From Streptomyces beihaiensis (GTDB lineage Bacteria; Actinomycetota; Actinomycetes; Streptomycetales; Streptomycetaceae): a stretch of 58,604 bases of DNA. Where the stretch lies: positions 1-58,604 of the forward strand of contig NZ_JAPHNL010000211.1 in NCBI RefSeq assembly GCF_026274175.1. Direction: 5' to 3'. Positions 50,254-58,546 of this stretch are shown here, piece by piece. Each line of letters begins with the position of its first letter. The stretch's first letter is position 1. The translations under genes and the position numbers were made by a program. Under the pieces are notes generated by a model, which was not told the origin of the DNA, made no database searches, and saw only the letters and a list, made by a program, of their open reading frames with translations.

Positions 50254-51978
50254 CTAGGCCGATCCTGCCCCCCGCGGCGTGACCGGGAACGGCAGTACCG
50301 CCACTGTTACGTTGTCGTGGCCCCCGCCGTCCAGGGCGTGCCCGACCAGGACCTGAGCGGCGTGCAGCGGGCGTCCGGCGGCGTCCGTCGGCACGATCCG
50401 CGCCATCTGCTCGGCGGACTCCGCGTAGTTCCAGAGCCCGTCTGTGCAGATCACCACGGTGCCCGCCCGGTCCGGCTTGAACGAGGCGGTGTGCGGTTCG
50501 AGTTCGTACGCGTCCGCGCCCAGCCACCCCGTGATCGCGTGGGCCCGCTCGTCCGCGTACGCCTGCTCCTCGTTCATCAGGCCCGCCGCAACCATCTGCG
50601 CGGCCCACGAATCGTCCTCGGTGAGCCGGGCCGCGGGCGCGCCGCGGTCGTCGGGCACCCAGTAGGCGCGTGAGTCGCCGACCCAGCCGACGACGAGCAG
50701 TTCGCGGGTGACGACGGAGGCGACGATGGTGCAGGCCGGGGAGTTCTCGTTGGCGCGGCGGCCGGACGCCGTGGGCTCCGGTTCACGTGCCAGCGCGTTG
50801 ACCGCCTCGGCGGCGGCGACGATCGCCTCGTGCATGGCCTGCTGCGGGTGCGTGCCGCGCGGCAGCGACTCGTGCAGCGACTCGTCGGCGGCGCGGGCCG
50901 CGGTGAGCGACGCCTCGTCGGGGCGGGTCGCGGACGACACGCCGTCGCAGACCACGGCGACGACGGCCGGGGTGGCGTCGGGCAGCGCGGCGGAGGAGAC
51001 GGCGAACGCGTCCTCGTTGCGGTGGTGGCGCAGGCCGCGGTCGCTGACCGCCGCCACCGCACCCAACTCCTGCTCCATGTGGTCGCGTTCGCGAGGCTGG
51101 GCGTGCCCGCAGTTCTCGCAGTAGCCGTCGGGATCGACCTGGCCCGCCCGGCAGGCCACGCACACCTTGGTGCCGGACGGCGGTGTGGCCGCGCCCAGCT
51201 CCTCGGCCGTGGCGGTCCGCGGATCGGGCGCGGCCAGCGTGAAGTCACCGTCCGTGTCGGGCCCGTCCGTGTCGGACTCGTTCGCGCCTGGCCCGTTTGT
51301 GCCCGGCCCGTCCGTGTCGGACTCGTTCGCGCCCGGCCCGTTTGCGCCTGACTCGTTCGCGCGCGGCCCGTTCGCGCCCGATCCGTCCGCGTCGGACCCG
51401 ATCGCGCCCGATCCGTCCGCTTCGGACCCGATCGCGCCCGGCCGGTCCGCGTCGGACGCGTCCGCGCCCGGCCGGTCCGCGTCGGACGCGTCCGCGCCCG
51501 GCCCGTCCACGTCGGACGCGTCCCTGTCGGCTGTGGTGCCGTCTGCGGGCTGCCCGCCCGGTACCGGCTCGTCGAACCGCACGGTGGCGGGCCCCGGCAC
51601 GCCGCCGTCGCCCCCGGGCTCCCCGGCCGCCTCCACGTCGCTGGAGTCCAGGCCCCGCAGGTCGGTGGGCAGATGGACCGGCGCGGGCGTGTCCGCGCTG
51701 TCGGGCTCCCGTGCGGCGGGCCACTGTGCCGACGCCGCCGACGCACTCGGTGTGCCCGGAGTTCCCGGAGCGCCCGGTGCATCCGGTGTTCCTGGTGGGC
51801 CCGGCGCGGGTTCGGTGCCGACGGCCAGGGTCGGGTGGTCGTCGGCGGTGCCGCCCGGCGCCGCCACGACCGACGACAGGTCGTACCCGCACGCCCCGCA
51901 GAAGCGGTCGCCCTCCTCGAGCGGCTCCTCGCAGCTCGGGCACACGGGCTTGGCCGCCTCATCGTGCATCTGCGACAT
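50254..51978 (-). CDS. PP2C-type serine/threonine phosphatase with zinc ribbons
   Basis: The 574-residue protein begins with a zinc ribbon (C13/C16/C27/C30 in VCPSCEEPLEEGDRFCGACG). A long disordered linker of Gly/Asp/Ser repeats follows, then a second ribbon (CVACRAGQVDPDGYCENCGH), then the PPM/PP2C catalytic domain: SDRGLRHHRNEDAFAV, VVAVVCDGVSSATRPDEA, VVGWVGDSRAYWVPDDRG, TVVICTDGLWNYAESAEQ and GGGHDNVTVAVLPF, with the metal-binding aspartates in place. It should remove phosphate from Ser/Thr and, by position four bases after the PknG gene, oppose that kinase. It has no membrane segment, so it is cytosolic. Confidence 0.92.
   Translation of the reverse strand: MSQMHDEAAKPVCPSCEEPLEEGDRFCGACGYDLSSVVAAPGGTADDHPTLAVGTEPAPGPPGTPDAPGAPGTPGTPSASAASAQWPAAREPDSADTPAPVHLPTDLRGLDSSDVEAAGEPGGDGGVPGPATVRFDEPVPGGQPADGTTADRDASDVDGPGADASDADRPGADASDADRPGAIGSEADGSGAIGSDADGSGANGPRANESGANGPGANESDTDGPGTNGPGANESDTDGPDTDGDFTLAAPDPRTATAEELGAATPPSGTKVCVACRAGQVDPDGYCENCGHAQPRERDHMEQELGAVAAVSDRGLRHHRNEDAFAVSSAALPDATPAVVAVVCDGVSSATRPDEASLTAARAADESLHESLPRGTHPQQAMHEAIVAAAEAVNALAREPEPTASGRRANENSPACTIVASVVTRELLVVGWVGDSRAYWVPDDRGAPAARLTEDDSWAAQMVAAGLMNEEQAYADERAHAITGWLGADAYELEPHTASFKPDRAGTVVICTDGLWNYAESAEQMARIVPTDAAGRPLHAAQVLVGHALDGGGHDNVTVAVLPFPVTPRGAGSA
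51434..51523. repeat. Three 30-bp repeats in PP2C linker
   Basis: Units at 51434-51463 and 51464-51493 are identical, and 51494-51523 differs at two bases. They encode ten-residue GADASDADRP-type repeats, part of a wider degenerate tract from about 51256 to 51530. Confidence 0.9.
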
Positions 51979-51982
51979 CAAC

Positions 51983-54763
51983 TCACACCCACGTCCTGGG
52001 GCGGTAGCGGTTGGCCCGCTCCACCAGCTCGATCCTCTCCTCGCCGCGCTGAGCGAGTCTGGCCAGAGTCCGCAGCGAGCGCTCCAGGCCGAGGCGGAGC
52101 CCGCGCTCGTCCAAGGCGCTGCCGAGGACCACCGTCGAGGCGGGGGCCACCGGCTGACCGGAACCCTGCCTACCGGAGAGTACCCAGTCGAGCGCCGTGC
52201 CGAGGACCTCCGTGCGCAACTGCTCCCCGCGCACCGCGTCAAGGCCGAACGCCCCCAGCGCCTCGACCTGCCCCGCCGCCGCGGTCAGATCGTTCAGGAG
52301 CGGGTCCCCGTGGAGTACGCCGCCGCCCGCAACCCGCCCGCGCAGCCGGGCCCGTACGGCCGCGACCCGCGCCGCGGTGAAGTGGATCGACGCCTCCGGC
52401 ACCGACTCCAGAGCGTGCACCGCGCCGCCCCGGTCCCCGGCCGCGAACCGCACCCGTGCGAGTCCGAACGCCGCGCTGACGAAGCTCGGATCGGTCGACC
52501 AGACGAGTCGGTAGTACTCCGCCGCGTTGTCCAGCTGCCCGAGCACCTCCGCGCAGACGCCGAGCGCCAGCTTCGGGGCGGGCTCGCCGGGGAACGCGTC
52601 GTACACGGCGTCGAACGACAGCGCCGCCCCGGCGTGGTCGGCGGTGGCGAGCGCCACCACGCCCCGGTACCAGACCACGCGCCAGTCGTCCGGGTCGTCG
52701 GCCTCCAGTGCCGCCAACGCGCGTGTCGCCGAGCCGAGTTCACCCGCCTCCAGGCGGGCCCGCAGCTCGCGGAGGCGCAGTTCGAGCGAGTTGACCGGCG
52801 CCGCGTGCAGCGCCGCGATCAGCTCGCCGGGCGACGACGAGGCCACCAGACCCGCGAGGAACCCGGCGTTCGGATCACCCGGGTCCACGCGCGGCACCGG
52901 CAGCGCGAGCGCCGTCGCCACCGGGTCGAGCGGCCGCACACCCGAGGCCGGGGAGGGCGGCAGCGCGGGCACCGGCCCGCCGGCGGCCTGTCCGCCGAAA
53001 GCCCCCTGTCCGCCGAATGCCGCCGGTCCCGAGCCCGCCTGCCCGCCGGTAGCCGCCCGCCCGGCGAATGCCCCCTGTCCGGAACCCGCCTGGCCGGAAC
53101 CCGCCTTCTTGCGTACGCGACGGGGCTGCGGGATTCGCCGTTCGCCGAGGACCGACACCTCGCCCTCCAGGCGCCCGAACAGCTCCGTGTCCGTCACTCG
53201 CACCTCGGGCCCGAACAGCGACGACAGGGCGGGCCGCGGCCGGGCCGTCTGCAACGCCACCACCTCGCGCAGCACACCCGTCAGCTGTTCGGCCATCTCC
53301 TGCGCGGAGGCGAACCGGCGGGCCGGGTCCGGGTCGGTGGCGCGCACGAGCAGCCGGTAGAACGACTCGTACCTGCGGAAGACCTCGATGTTGCCGGGGT
53401 CGGGGAGGGAGTCCACGAAGACGTTCGTGTAGCCCTGGAAGTCGAAGGTGAGCACGGCGAGTGTCCGCGCGACGGTGTACAGGTCGGAGGCGACGGACGG
53501 GCCGACCTCGCCGACCTCGGGCGCCTGGTAGCCGATCGTGCCGTAGATGGCGCTCTCGTCGTCGTCCATCCTGCGGACCGCGCCCATGTCGATGAGCTTG
53601 AGCTGGTTCTCGGTCTGGATCGCGTTGTCGACCTTGAAGTCGCAGTAGAGCAGATTGCGGCTGTGCAGGTGGGCCAGCGCCTCCAGCGCCTCGATGCCGT
53701 ACGCGCACGCCTGCTCCACCGGCAGCGGGTCCCGGCGACCGTCGACCGTGCGCCGCCCGTTGGCTATCTCCTTGAGCGACTTGCCGCCCACGTACTCCAT
53801 GACGATGTAGCCGTCCATGGAGCCGGTGCGCTGGTCGAGGTGTTCGACGAAGTTGTAGATGCGGACGATGTTGGAGTGCTCGATCTCGGCGAGGAAGCGC
53901 CGCTCCGAGATCGCCGCCGCCATCGCGTCCTGGTCACCGGTGTCGAGCAGGCCCTTGAGGACCACCCAGCGGTCGGAGACGGCCCGGTCGACGGCGAGGT
54001 AGATCCAGCCGAGTCCGCCGTGGGCCAGGCAGCCGGCGACCTCGTACTGGCCGTGCACGACATCGCCGGGGGAGAGCTTGGGCACGAACGAGTACGGGTG
54101 GCCGCACTTGGTGCAGAACCCTTCCGTCCGGCCGGGCCGCCCGCCGCGCGAACGGCCCACCGGGGCGCCGCAGTCGGAGCGGGAGCAGAATCGCTTCCGC
54201 TCGGGGACCTCCGGGTTCTCCCGCACCATCGAGCGCGGATCGGGCCGCGGCACGTCGGGGACCAGGACCAGGCCCGCGCCGAGCCGAGCCCGGCCGCCGC
54301 TGCCGGACGAGGCGCCCGAGCTGCGCGCCGACACGGACACCGACCGGGACGTCGACGCCCCGGACAGACGCCCGGACACGGACCGCCGCGACTGCGACGA
54401 GCGTGACGAACGCGACGACCCCGCCCCGCCGGTCCGCGAACCGTGTGAACCACGAGATCCGTGCGAACCACGCGATCCGTGAGACCCGTACGAACCGCCG
54501 CCCGCGACACCGGTGGGCACGGACTCCACCAGACCACCCGGCGACACCACGGGCGCGAGTCCGCACACGCCGCAGTACAGCTCACCGCCGCCCACGTCCT
54601 CGTACGTCCCCGCGCACCCGGGGCGCTGACAGGCTCCGGGTGCGGGCCCGGCCCCTGTCGCGGCGGCCGCCTTGAGGCCGCACGTGGTGCAGTACAGCTC
54701 GCCGCCCATGTCCTCGTAGCGGCCCGGACAGCCGGGCCGTGTGCACGCCTGTGGATCGGTCAC
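51983..54763 (-). CDS. pknG: PknG-like serine/threonine protein kinase
   Basis: The 926-residue protein has three zinc-binding cysteine sets: C7/C12/C25/C28, C45/C50/C64/C67 and, next to the kinase, C193/C198/C217/C220. A Gly/Ser/Arg-rich linker with GSHGSR repeats lies between. The kinase domain (about 238-500) has Lys270 in WVVLKGLLD, the catalytic loop LLYCDFKVDNA (D375, K377, N380, non-RD as in PknG) and DMG in place of DFG (D392). A TPR-type helical region (about 640-920) follows. Mycobacterial PknG has one rubredoxin-like set plus kinase and TPR, so this is an enlarged orthologue. GTG 54763 overlaps the preceding stop; PP2C follows after 4 bases. Confidence 0.93.
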   Translation of the reverse strand: MTDPQACTRPGCPGRYEDMGGELYCTTCGLKAAAATGAGPAPGACQRPGCAGTYEDVGGGELYCGVCGLAPVVSPGGLVESVPTGVAGGGSYGSHGSRGSHGSRGSHGSRTGGAGSSRSSRSSQSRRSVSGRLSGASTSRSVSVSARSSGASSGSGGRARLGAGLVLVPDVPRPDPRSMVRENPEVPERKRFCSRSDCGAPVGRSRGGRPGRTEGFCTKCGHPYSFVPKLSPGDVVHGQYEVAGCLAHGGLGWIYLAVDRAVSDRWVVLKGLLDTGDQDAMAAAISERRFLAEIEHSNIVRIYNFVEHLDQRTGSMDGYIVMEYVGGKSLKEIANGRRTVDGRRDPLPVEQACAYGIEALEALAHLHSRNLLYCDFKVDNAIQTENQLKLIDMGAVRRMDDDESAIYGTIGYQAPEVGEVGPSVASDLYTVARTLAVLTFDFQGYTNVFVDSLPDPGNIEVFRRYESFYRLLVRATDPDPARRFASAQEMAEQLTGVLREVVALQTARPRPALSSLFGPEVRVTDTELFGRLEGEVSVLGERRIPQPRRVRKKAGSGQAGSGQGAFAGRAATGGQAGSGPAAFGGQGAFGGQAAGGPVPALPPSPASGVRPLDPVATALALPVPRVDPGDPNAGFLAGLVASSSPGELIAALHAAPVNSLELRLRELRARLEAGELGSATRALAALEADDPDDWRVVWYRGVVALATADHAGAALSFDAVYDAFPGEPAPKLALGVCAEVLGQLDNAAEYYRLVWSTDPSFVSAAFGLARVRFAAGDRGGAVHALESVPEASIHFTAARVAAVRARLRGRVAGGGVLHGDPLLNDLTAAAGQVEALGAFGLDAVRGEQLRTEVLGTALDWVLSGRQGSGQPVAPASTVVLGSALDERGLRLGLERSLRTLARLAQRGEERIELVERANRYRPRTWV

Positions 54764-56100
54764 GGTCGTGCGTCCCCCTTTCGGTCCTGCCCGCGGTCCT
54801 GCCCGCGGCCTTGCGCCGACAGCACGTCAGCGGCCGCCTGTTGGTAGCGCCGCACCGCCGCGTCGGCTGCCCGCAGGTCGCAGGGCGCGCTCCACAGCAT
54901 GCGGCGCGCCGTGTCGTACCGTTCGATGAGCAGTGTGTCCTCGGCGAAGCCGAGCTGCGCGACCTTCGCCTTGTACGCGTCCAGGCGCCCGCGCAGCTCC
55001 GCACGGACCGCCAGGGGCGCCGTCACGGCCGTCAGCGACTCGCGGGCGCGCAGCAGTTCGTCCTCCGCCTTGGTCTCCAGCGACTCCAGGAGCGGGGAGA
55101 GCCGGTTCCACTGGCCGTTCCTGCGGTACTTGGCCGCCGTCGCCAGCTGTTCCTGCAACGCCGTCGGCGGGCCCGACACGGCGGGGACGTCCGAACCGGC
55201 GATCTTCGCGAGCACCTCGCCGCGCGCGGACCGCGCCTCCGCGAGCGTACGGTCGGCGCGCGAGAGCACGTCCCGCAGCCGGGCCAGGCGCGCCTCAGCG
55301 TCCTGACGTACCGTCAGCACGGCCTCGATCTCGCGCCGTACGTCCTCCAGGGCGCGCGCCTGACGGTCGTAGGCCCGCGTGTCCGGGCGGCCGCCGCCGG
55401 GCGCCGAACTCCCGGCCGCGGGCACCCAGTGGGCGAGCGGGTCCGAGACGACCTCCTCGCGCAGCCGGGTCAGGGCGTCGGTGATGCGCTCCAGGTCGTC
55501 ACCGGCCGGGTGCTCGCCGGATCGTACGCCCACGGAGTGGGCGAGCTGCCGGGTGCGGGCCAGTTCGGCGGAGAGCAGGTCGATGCGGGCGGGCAGCGCC
55601 GACCACACGGCGTCGGCCGCCACGATCATGTCGAGCGACGACGCGTACAGGTCGTTCATCCGCTGCACGATCGCCGCCAGCGTGAAGTGCTCGGACAGGC
55701 GCGCCCTGCCCTCGCCCGCGTGCGCCGCGGCCGGTCCCGGCGCGACGGTCACCGACTCCCCGCGCAGCAGCCGCGTCAGGCTCACCAGGTCCTCCTGGCG
55801 GGGCCACTTGTGCCGGGCGCGCACCTCGTGCGCGGTGCGCACCGCCCCGGCGAACGCGTCGAAGTACGTCCACAGCAGCGTGATCTCCTGCTCGGCCGCC
55901 GCCCAGCGCTCGCGGGTCGTCCCGGTCAGCTCGGCGCCCTCCAGCAGGCGGCGCCCCGCGTGGTCCTGGAGCGCGAGCAGCGACGTCTCGATCGCCTCGT
56001 GCTCCGCGCCGAGCCGGGCCAGGGCACGGTCCACCTCGTCCTGGTCCATCACCGGACCAGGAGATCCGGCCATCGGGCCGGAGGGTCCCGTGACGCCCAT
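54760..56100 (-). CDS. Coiled-coil protein of the PknG locus
   Basis: I do not recognise a catalytic domain in this 446-residue protein. It is strongly helical and charged, with likely coiled coils at about 20-70 (MDQDEVDRALARLGAEHEAI) and 240-330 (YDRQARALEDVRREIEAVLT, DAEARLARLRDVLSRADRTL). A central part has LYASSLDMIVAADAVWSALP. There is no signal peptide or membrane segment. It lies between the GlnH-like and PknG-like genes, with a GTGA overlap into pknG, so it is translationally coupled to the kinase. The mycobacterial pknG-glnH-glnX operon lacks such a gene as far as I know. A scaffold joining sensor and kinase is a plausible inference. Confidence 0.8.
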   Translation of the reverse strand: MGVTGPSGPMAGSPGPVMDQDEVDRALARLGAEHEAIETSLLALQDHAGRRLLEGAELTGTTRERWAAAEQEITLLWTYFDAFAGAVRTAHEVRARHKWPRQEDLVSLTRLLRGESVTVAPGPAAAHAGEGRARLSEHFTLAAIVQRMNDLYASSLDMIVAADAVWSALPARIDLLSAELARTRQLAHSVGVRSGEHPAGDDLERITDALTRLREEVVSDPLAHWVPAAGSSAPGGGRPDTRAYDRQARALEDVRREIEAVLTVRQDAEARLARLRDVLSRADRTLAEARSARGEVLAKIAGSDVPAVSGPPTALQEQLATAAKYRRNGQWNRLSPLLESLETKAEDELLRARESLTAVTAPLAVRAELRGRLDAYKAKVAQLGFAEDTLLIERYDTARRMLWSAPCDLRAADAAVRRYQQAAADVLSAQGRGQDRGQDRKGDARP

Positions 56101-56126
56101 CGATCACCTCTCGCTTTGCGTGCGTG

Positions 56127-57254
56127 CTACTTGTACTTCGGGGCGGGCGGCCCCGACGAGGGACCCAGGTCCTGCTCGAGCCACTTGTCGTACGACTTCT
56201 GCCAGCCGCCGTCCCCGCGGTAGTCCTCCAGGACCTGGTTGACCCGGCGCACCAGGTCGTCCGCGCCCTTCTTCATGGCCACACCGTAGAACTCCTTGGT
56301 GAACGGCTTGCCCTTCAGCTCGACCGTCGGGTCCTGCGCGGCCTGGCTCGCGGCGAGCGCGCCGTCGGTGACCACGGCGTCGACCTCGCCGAGTTGCAGC
56401 CGTACCAGGCAGTCCAGCTGGTTGGGGACCGTCGTGGAGATGTCGGCGCTCGCGGGCAGCTTGCCGCTCGCGTGGTCGTCCTTGAGTGCCGCCAGTGCCG
56501 TGGACCCCTTGGCGCTGCAGATCCGCTTCCCGGCGAGCGAGTCGTCGTACCCGGTGATCGTCGACGCCTTCGGTGCGAGCACCTGCTGGCCGGTCTGGAA
56601 GTACGCGGTGGAGAACGCCACGTCCTTCAGCCGAGCGCAGTCGATCGTCATGGTGCGCACCACGATGTCGACCTCGCCGCGCTGGATCGCCGGAATGCGC
56701 TCGTTGGTGGGTATGGCGTGGAAGCGGATCGCGTTGCGGTCGCCGAGGATCTTGCCCGCGATCTCGTGGGCGAGATCGATGTCGAAGCCCTCCAGCTCGC
56801 TGGACTTCGACGTGTTGTTGGGGTCCCGGTAGCCCCAGCCGTAGCTGTTCTGGTCGACGCCGACCGACAGGTAGCCGCGGTCCTTGATGGCCCGCACGGC
56901 GGCGCCGCTCTCGCTGGCCGACGGTTTCAGGCTGCGCTCGGGCTCCTTGCCGGGCACGTCGCTCGCGCACGCCTGCGCCTCGGCCTGCGTGCCGTGGGCC
57001 ACGGTGCTGCTCGCGCCCGCGGCGGGGCGCTCCGCGGAGCCGCCGGCGCCGCGCTGGGGGAGCGTGAGGGGAAGCAGCAGCACGAGCGTCGTGGCCAGCG
57101 CGCAGGCGAGGGCCATCGCCAGGACACCGCCCCAGCCGCGCAGCCGCACTCCGCGAGCACGCCGTGCCGGTCGCGCGGTTGGCTCGTCCACCGCCGAACG
57201 TCTCCTCACCGGCCTCACCGGCCTCACCGCTTCCATCGGTCTCATCGCTCTCAT
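56127..57254 (-). CDS. glnH: GlnH-like solute-binding protein, membrane-anchored
   Basis: The 375-residue protein has a basic cytoplasmic N-terminus, one membrane helix (WGGVLAMALACALATTLVLL) and a type-II periplasmic-binding domain of the amino acid class: KDRGYLSVGVDQNSYGWGYR, LEGFDIDLAHEIAGKILGDR, IPAIQRGEVDIVVRTMTIDC and FSTAYFQTGQQVLAPKAST. The mycobacterial GlnH is a lipoprotein; here I see no clear lipobox, so anchoring by the helix is inferred. In mycobacteria GlnH binds Asp, Asn or Glu and acts through GlnX on PknG. No permease or ATPase gene is nearby, which fits a sensing role over transport. Its ATG overlaps the GlnX stop (ATGA). Confidence 0.9.
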   Translation of the reverse strand: MRAMRPMEAVRPVRPVRRRSAVDEPTARPARRARGVRLRGWGGVLAMALACALATTLVLLLPLTLPQRGAGGSAERPAAGASSTVAHGTQAEAQACASDVPGKEPERSLKPSASESGAAVRAIKDRGYLSVGVDQNSYGWGYRDPNNTSKSSELEGFDIDLAHEIAGKILGDRNAIRFHAIPTNERIPAIQRGEVDIVVRTMTIDCARLKDVAFSTAYFQTGQQVLAPKASTITGYDDSLAGKRICSAKGSTALAALKDDHASGKLPASADISTTVPNQLDCLVRLQLGEVDAVVTDGALAASQAAQDPTVELKGKPFTKEFYGVAMKKGADDLVRRVNQVLEDYRGDGGWQKSYDKWLEQDLGPSSGPPAPKYK

Positions 57255-58546
57255 CGGTACTCCGAAAGCCTGCGTCCGATGCCGGACACGGCGCCTGCCG
57301 CGCCGAGCAGCGCGAGTACCGCCGAACCGGCGGTGAGGCCGCCCATCGCGTCCCGTCCGTCGCCCGCCTTCGCGGCGAACTGCCGCTGCTCGTGGGCGAG
57401 CGCGCGGTCCAGGCTCCGGTCGACCTGGTCGAAGGACGCGCGGGTCGGGGCGTCGGCGGCCGGGCCGATGATCTTGTCGAGCGCGCCCTGGTAGTCGCCC
57501 GCGTCGTCACGCGTGCGTGCCGCCTTGTGCCGCGTGTTCCACTGCCGGACGGCGTCGCGCGCGGCGTCGACCGGCTGCTTGCCCGCCGTGTCGTCGGCAA
57601 GGCGCTCGGCCGTGCTCAACTTGGTGGTCAGCTGGTTGATCTGCTCCTGGTAGCGCACGTCGAACGCGTCCTTGGTCACGCCGTCCACGGTGACGGTCTC
57701 GGCGCCGCGGCTGACCAGCGTCAGGTTCTCGTTGCCCCGGGCCTTCAGGGCGGCGATGCTCGCGTCGTGCAGCACGTTCAGGGACCGTACTCCGTTGTCG
57801 TACGAGGCGTGCAGGTCGCTGCGCGCCACCGTGTGCCCCACGGCGAGCCACAGCAGCACCACGGTCGACGCGGCGGTCGCGGCGAGCATGCCCTGGTTGA
57901 AGACGCGGTTGGTGCGGCGGTACGTGCGCCGCTGGGCCCAGACGAGGACGGCGATGGCGACGACGCCGAGCCCGAGCGCGATCCACGGGTAGGGCGTCGC
58001 CGCGTCGTAGTCGTCGCGCAGTCGCTGGTTCTCCGTGGTGTACAGCTGCTCGGCGGCCGGGAGCATCTCGGTCTGCATCTTCTCGTTGGCGTACCGCAGA
58101 TAGGCGCCGCCCAGCGGATAGCCCTGCCGGTTGTTGGCGCGGGCGCGCTCGACGAGTCCCTTGTACTCGGGCAGCAGCGTGTTGAGTTTCGCGATGGTCC
58201 TCGCCGACGCGGAGCCCGGGTCGGTGGCGGCCGCGGCGGTGACGAGCTTGTCGGCGGCGCTGCGGATGTCCTTCTCGTACCGCTCCCGTACGCTCGCCGG
58301 TTCCTGGCCGCCCGCCAGGAACCCGCTGGACGCCGCCGTGTTGGCGTCGGCGAGCGAGCGGTAGATGTCCGCGGCGTCGGCGCTCAGCGGCTGGCTGGTG
58401 TGGAGCACGTCGTCGGCGGCGGCCGAGCGGTCCGCCGTCTGCCAGGCCGTCGCCGTGCCGAACGCCATGACGAGCAGCGCCAGTACGGCCCCGATGAGGC
58501 GCAGGCGGCCCGGCTCCGTGGTGGCGGCGCCCGGCAGCCTCTGGTA
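57251..58546 (-). CDS. glnX: GlnX-like transmembrane sensor, N-terminus disrupted
   Basis: At least 405 residues from Met 58468, with in-frame sequence LPGAATTEPGRLRLIGAVLA extending upstream to a TAG at 58547-58549. Four membrane spans are expected: the N-terminal LRLIGAVLALLVMAFGTATA, the central pair ALGLGVVAIAVLVWAQ and LAATAASTVVLLWLAVGHTV, and the last AMGGLTAGSAVLALLGAAGA. They enclose two extracytoplasmic helical domains, the tandem four-helix layout of mycobacterial GlnX. No ATG, GTG or TTG is available upstream of Met 58468 before the TAG, and a start at that Met would cut the first helix. The true N-terminus therefore seems to be lost at about 58545. Confidence 0.8.
   Translation of the reverse strand, partial: YQRLPGAATTEPGRLRLIGAVLALLVMAFGTATAWQTADRSAAADDVLHTSQPLSADAADIYRSLADANTAASSGFLAGGQEPASVRERYEKDIRSAADKLVTAAAATDPGSASARTIAKLNTLLPEYKGLVERARANNRQGYPLGGAYLRYANEKMQTEMLPAAEQLYTTENQRLRDDYDAATPYPWIALGLGVVAIAVLVWAQRRTYRRTNRVFNQGMLAATAASTVVLLWLAVGHTVARSDLHASYDNGVRSLNVLHDASIAALKARGNENLTLVSRGAETVTVDGVTKDAFDVRYQEQINQLTTKLSTAERLADDTAGKQPVDAARDAVRQWNTRHKAARTRDDAGDYQGALDKIIGPAADAPTRASFDQVDRSLDRALAHEQRQFAAKAGDGRDAMGGLTAGSAVLALLGAAGAVSGIGRRLSEYR

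Noticed and set aside
56127-57254. GlnH-like protein as part of an amino acid ABC importer
   Set aside because: No permease or ATPase gene is adjacent, and the GlnX/PknG context points to sensing.
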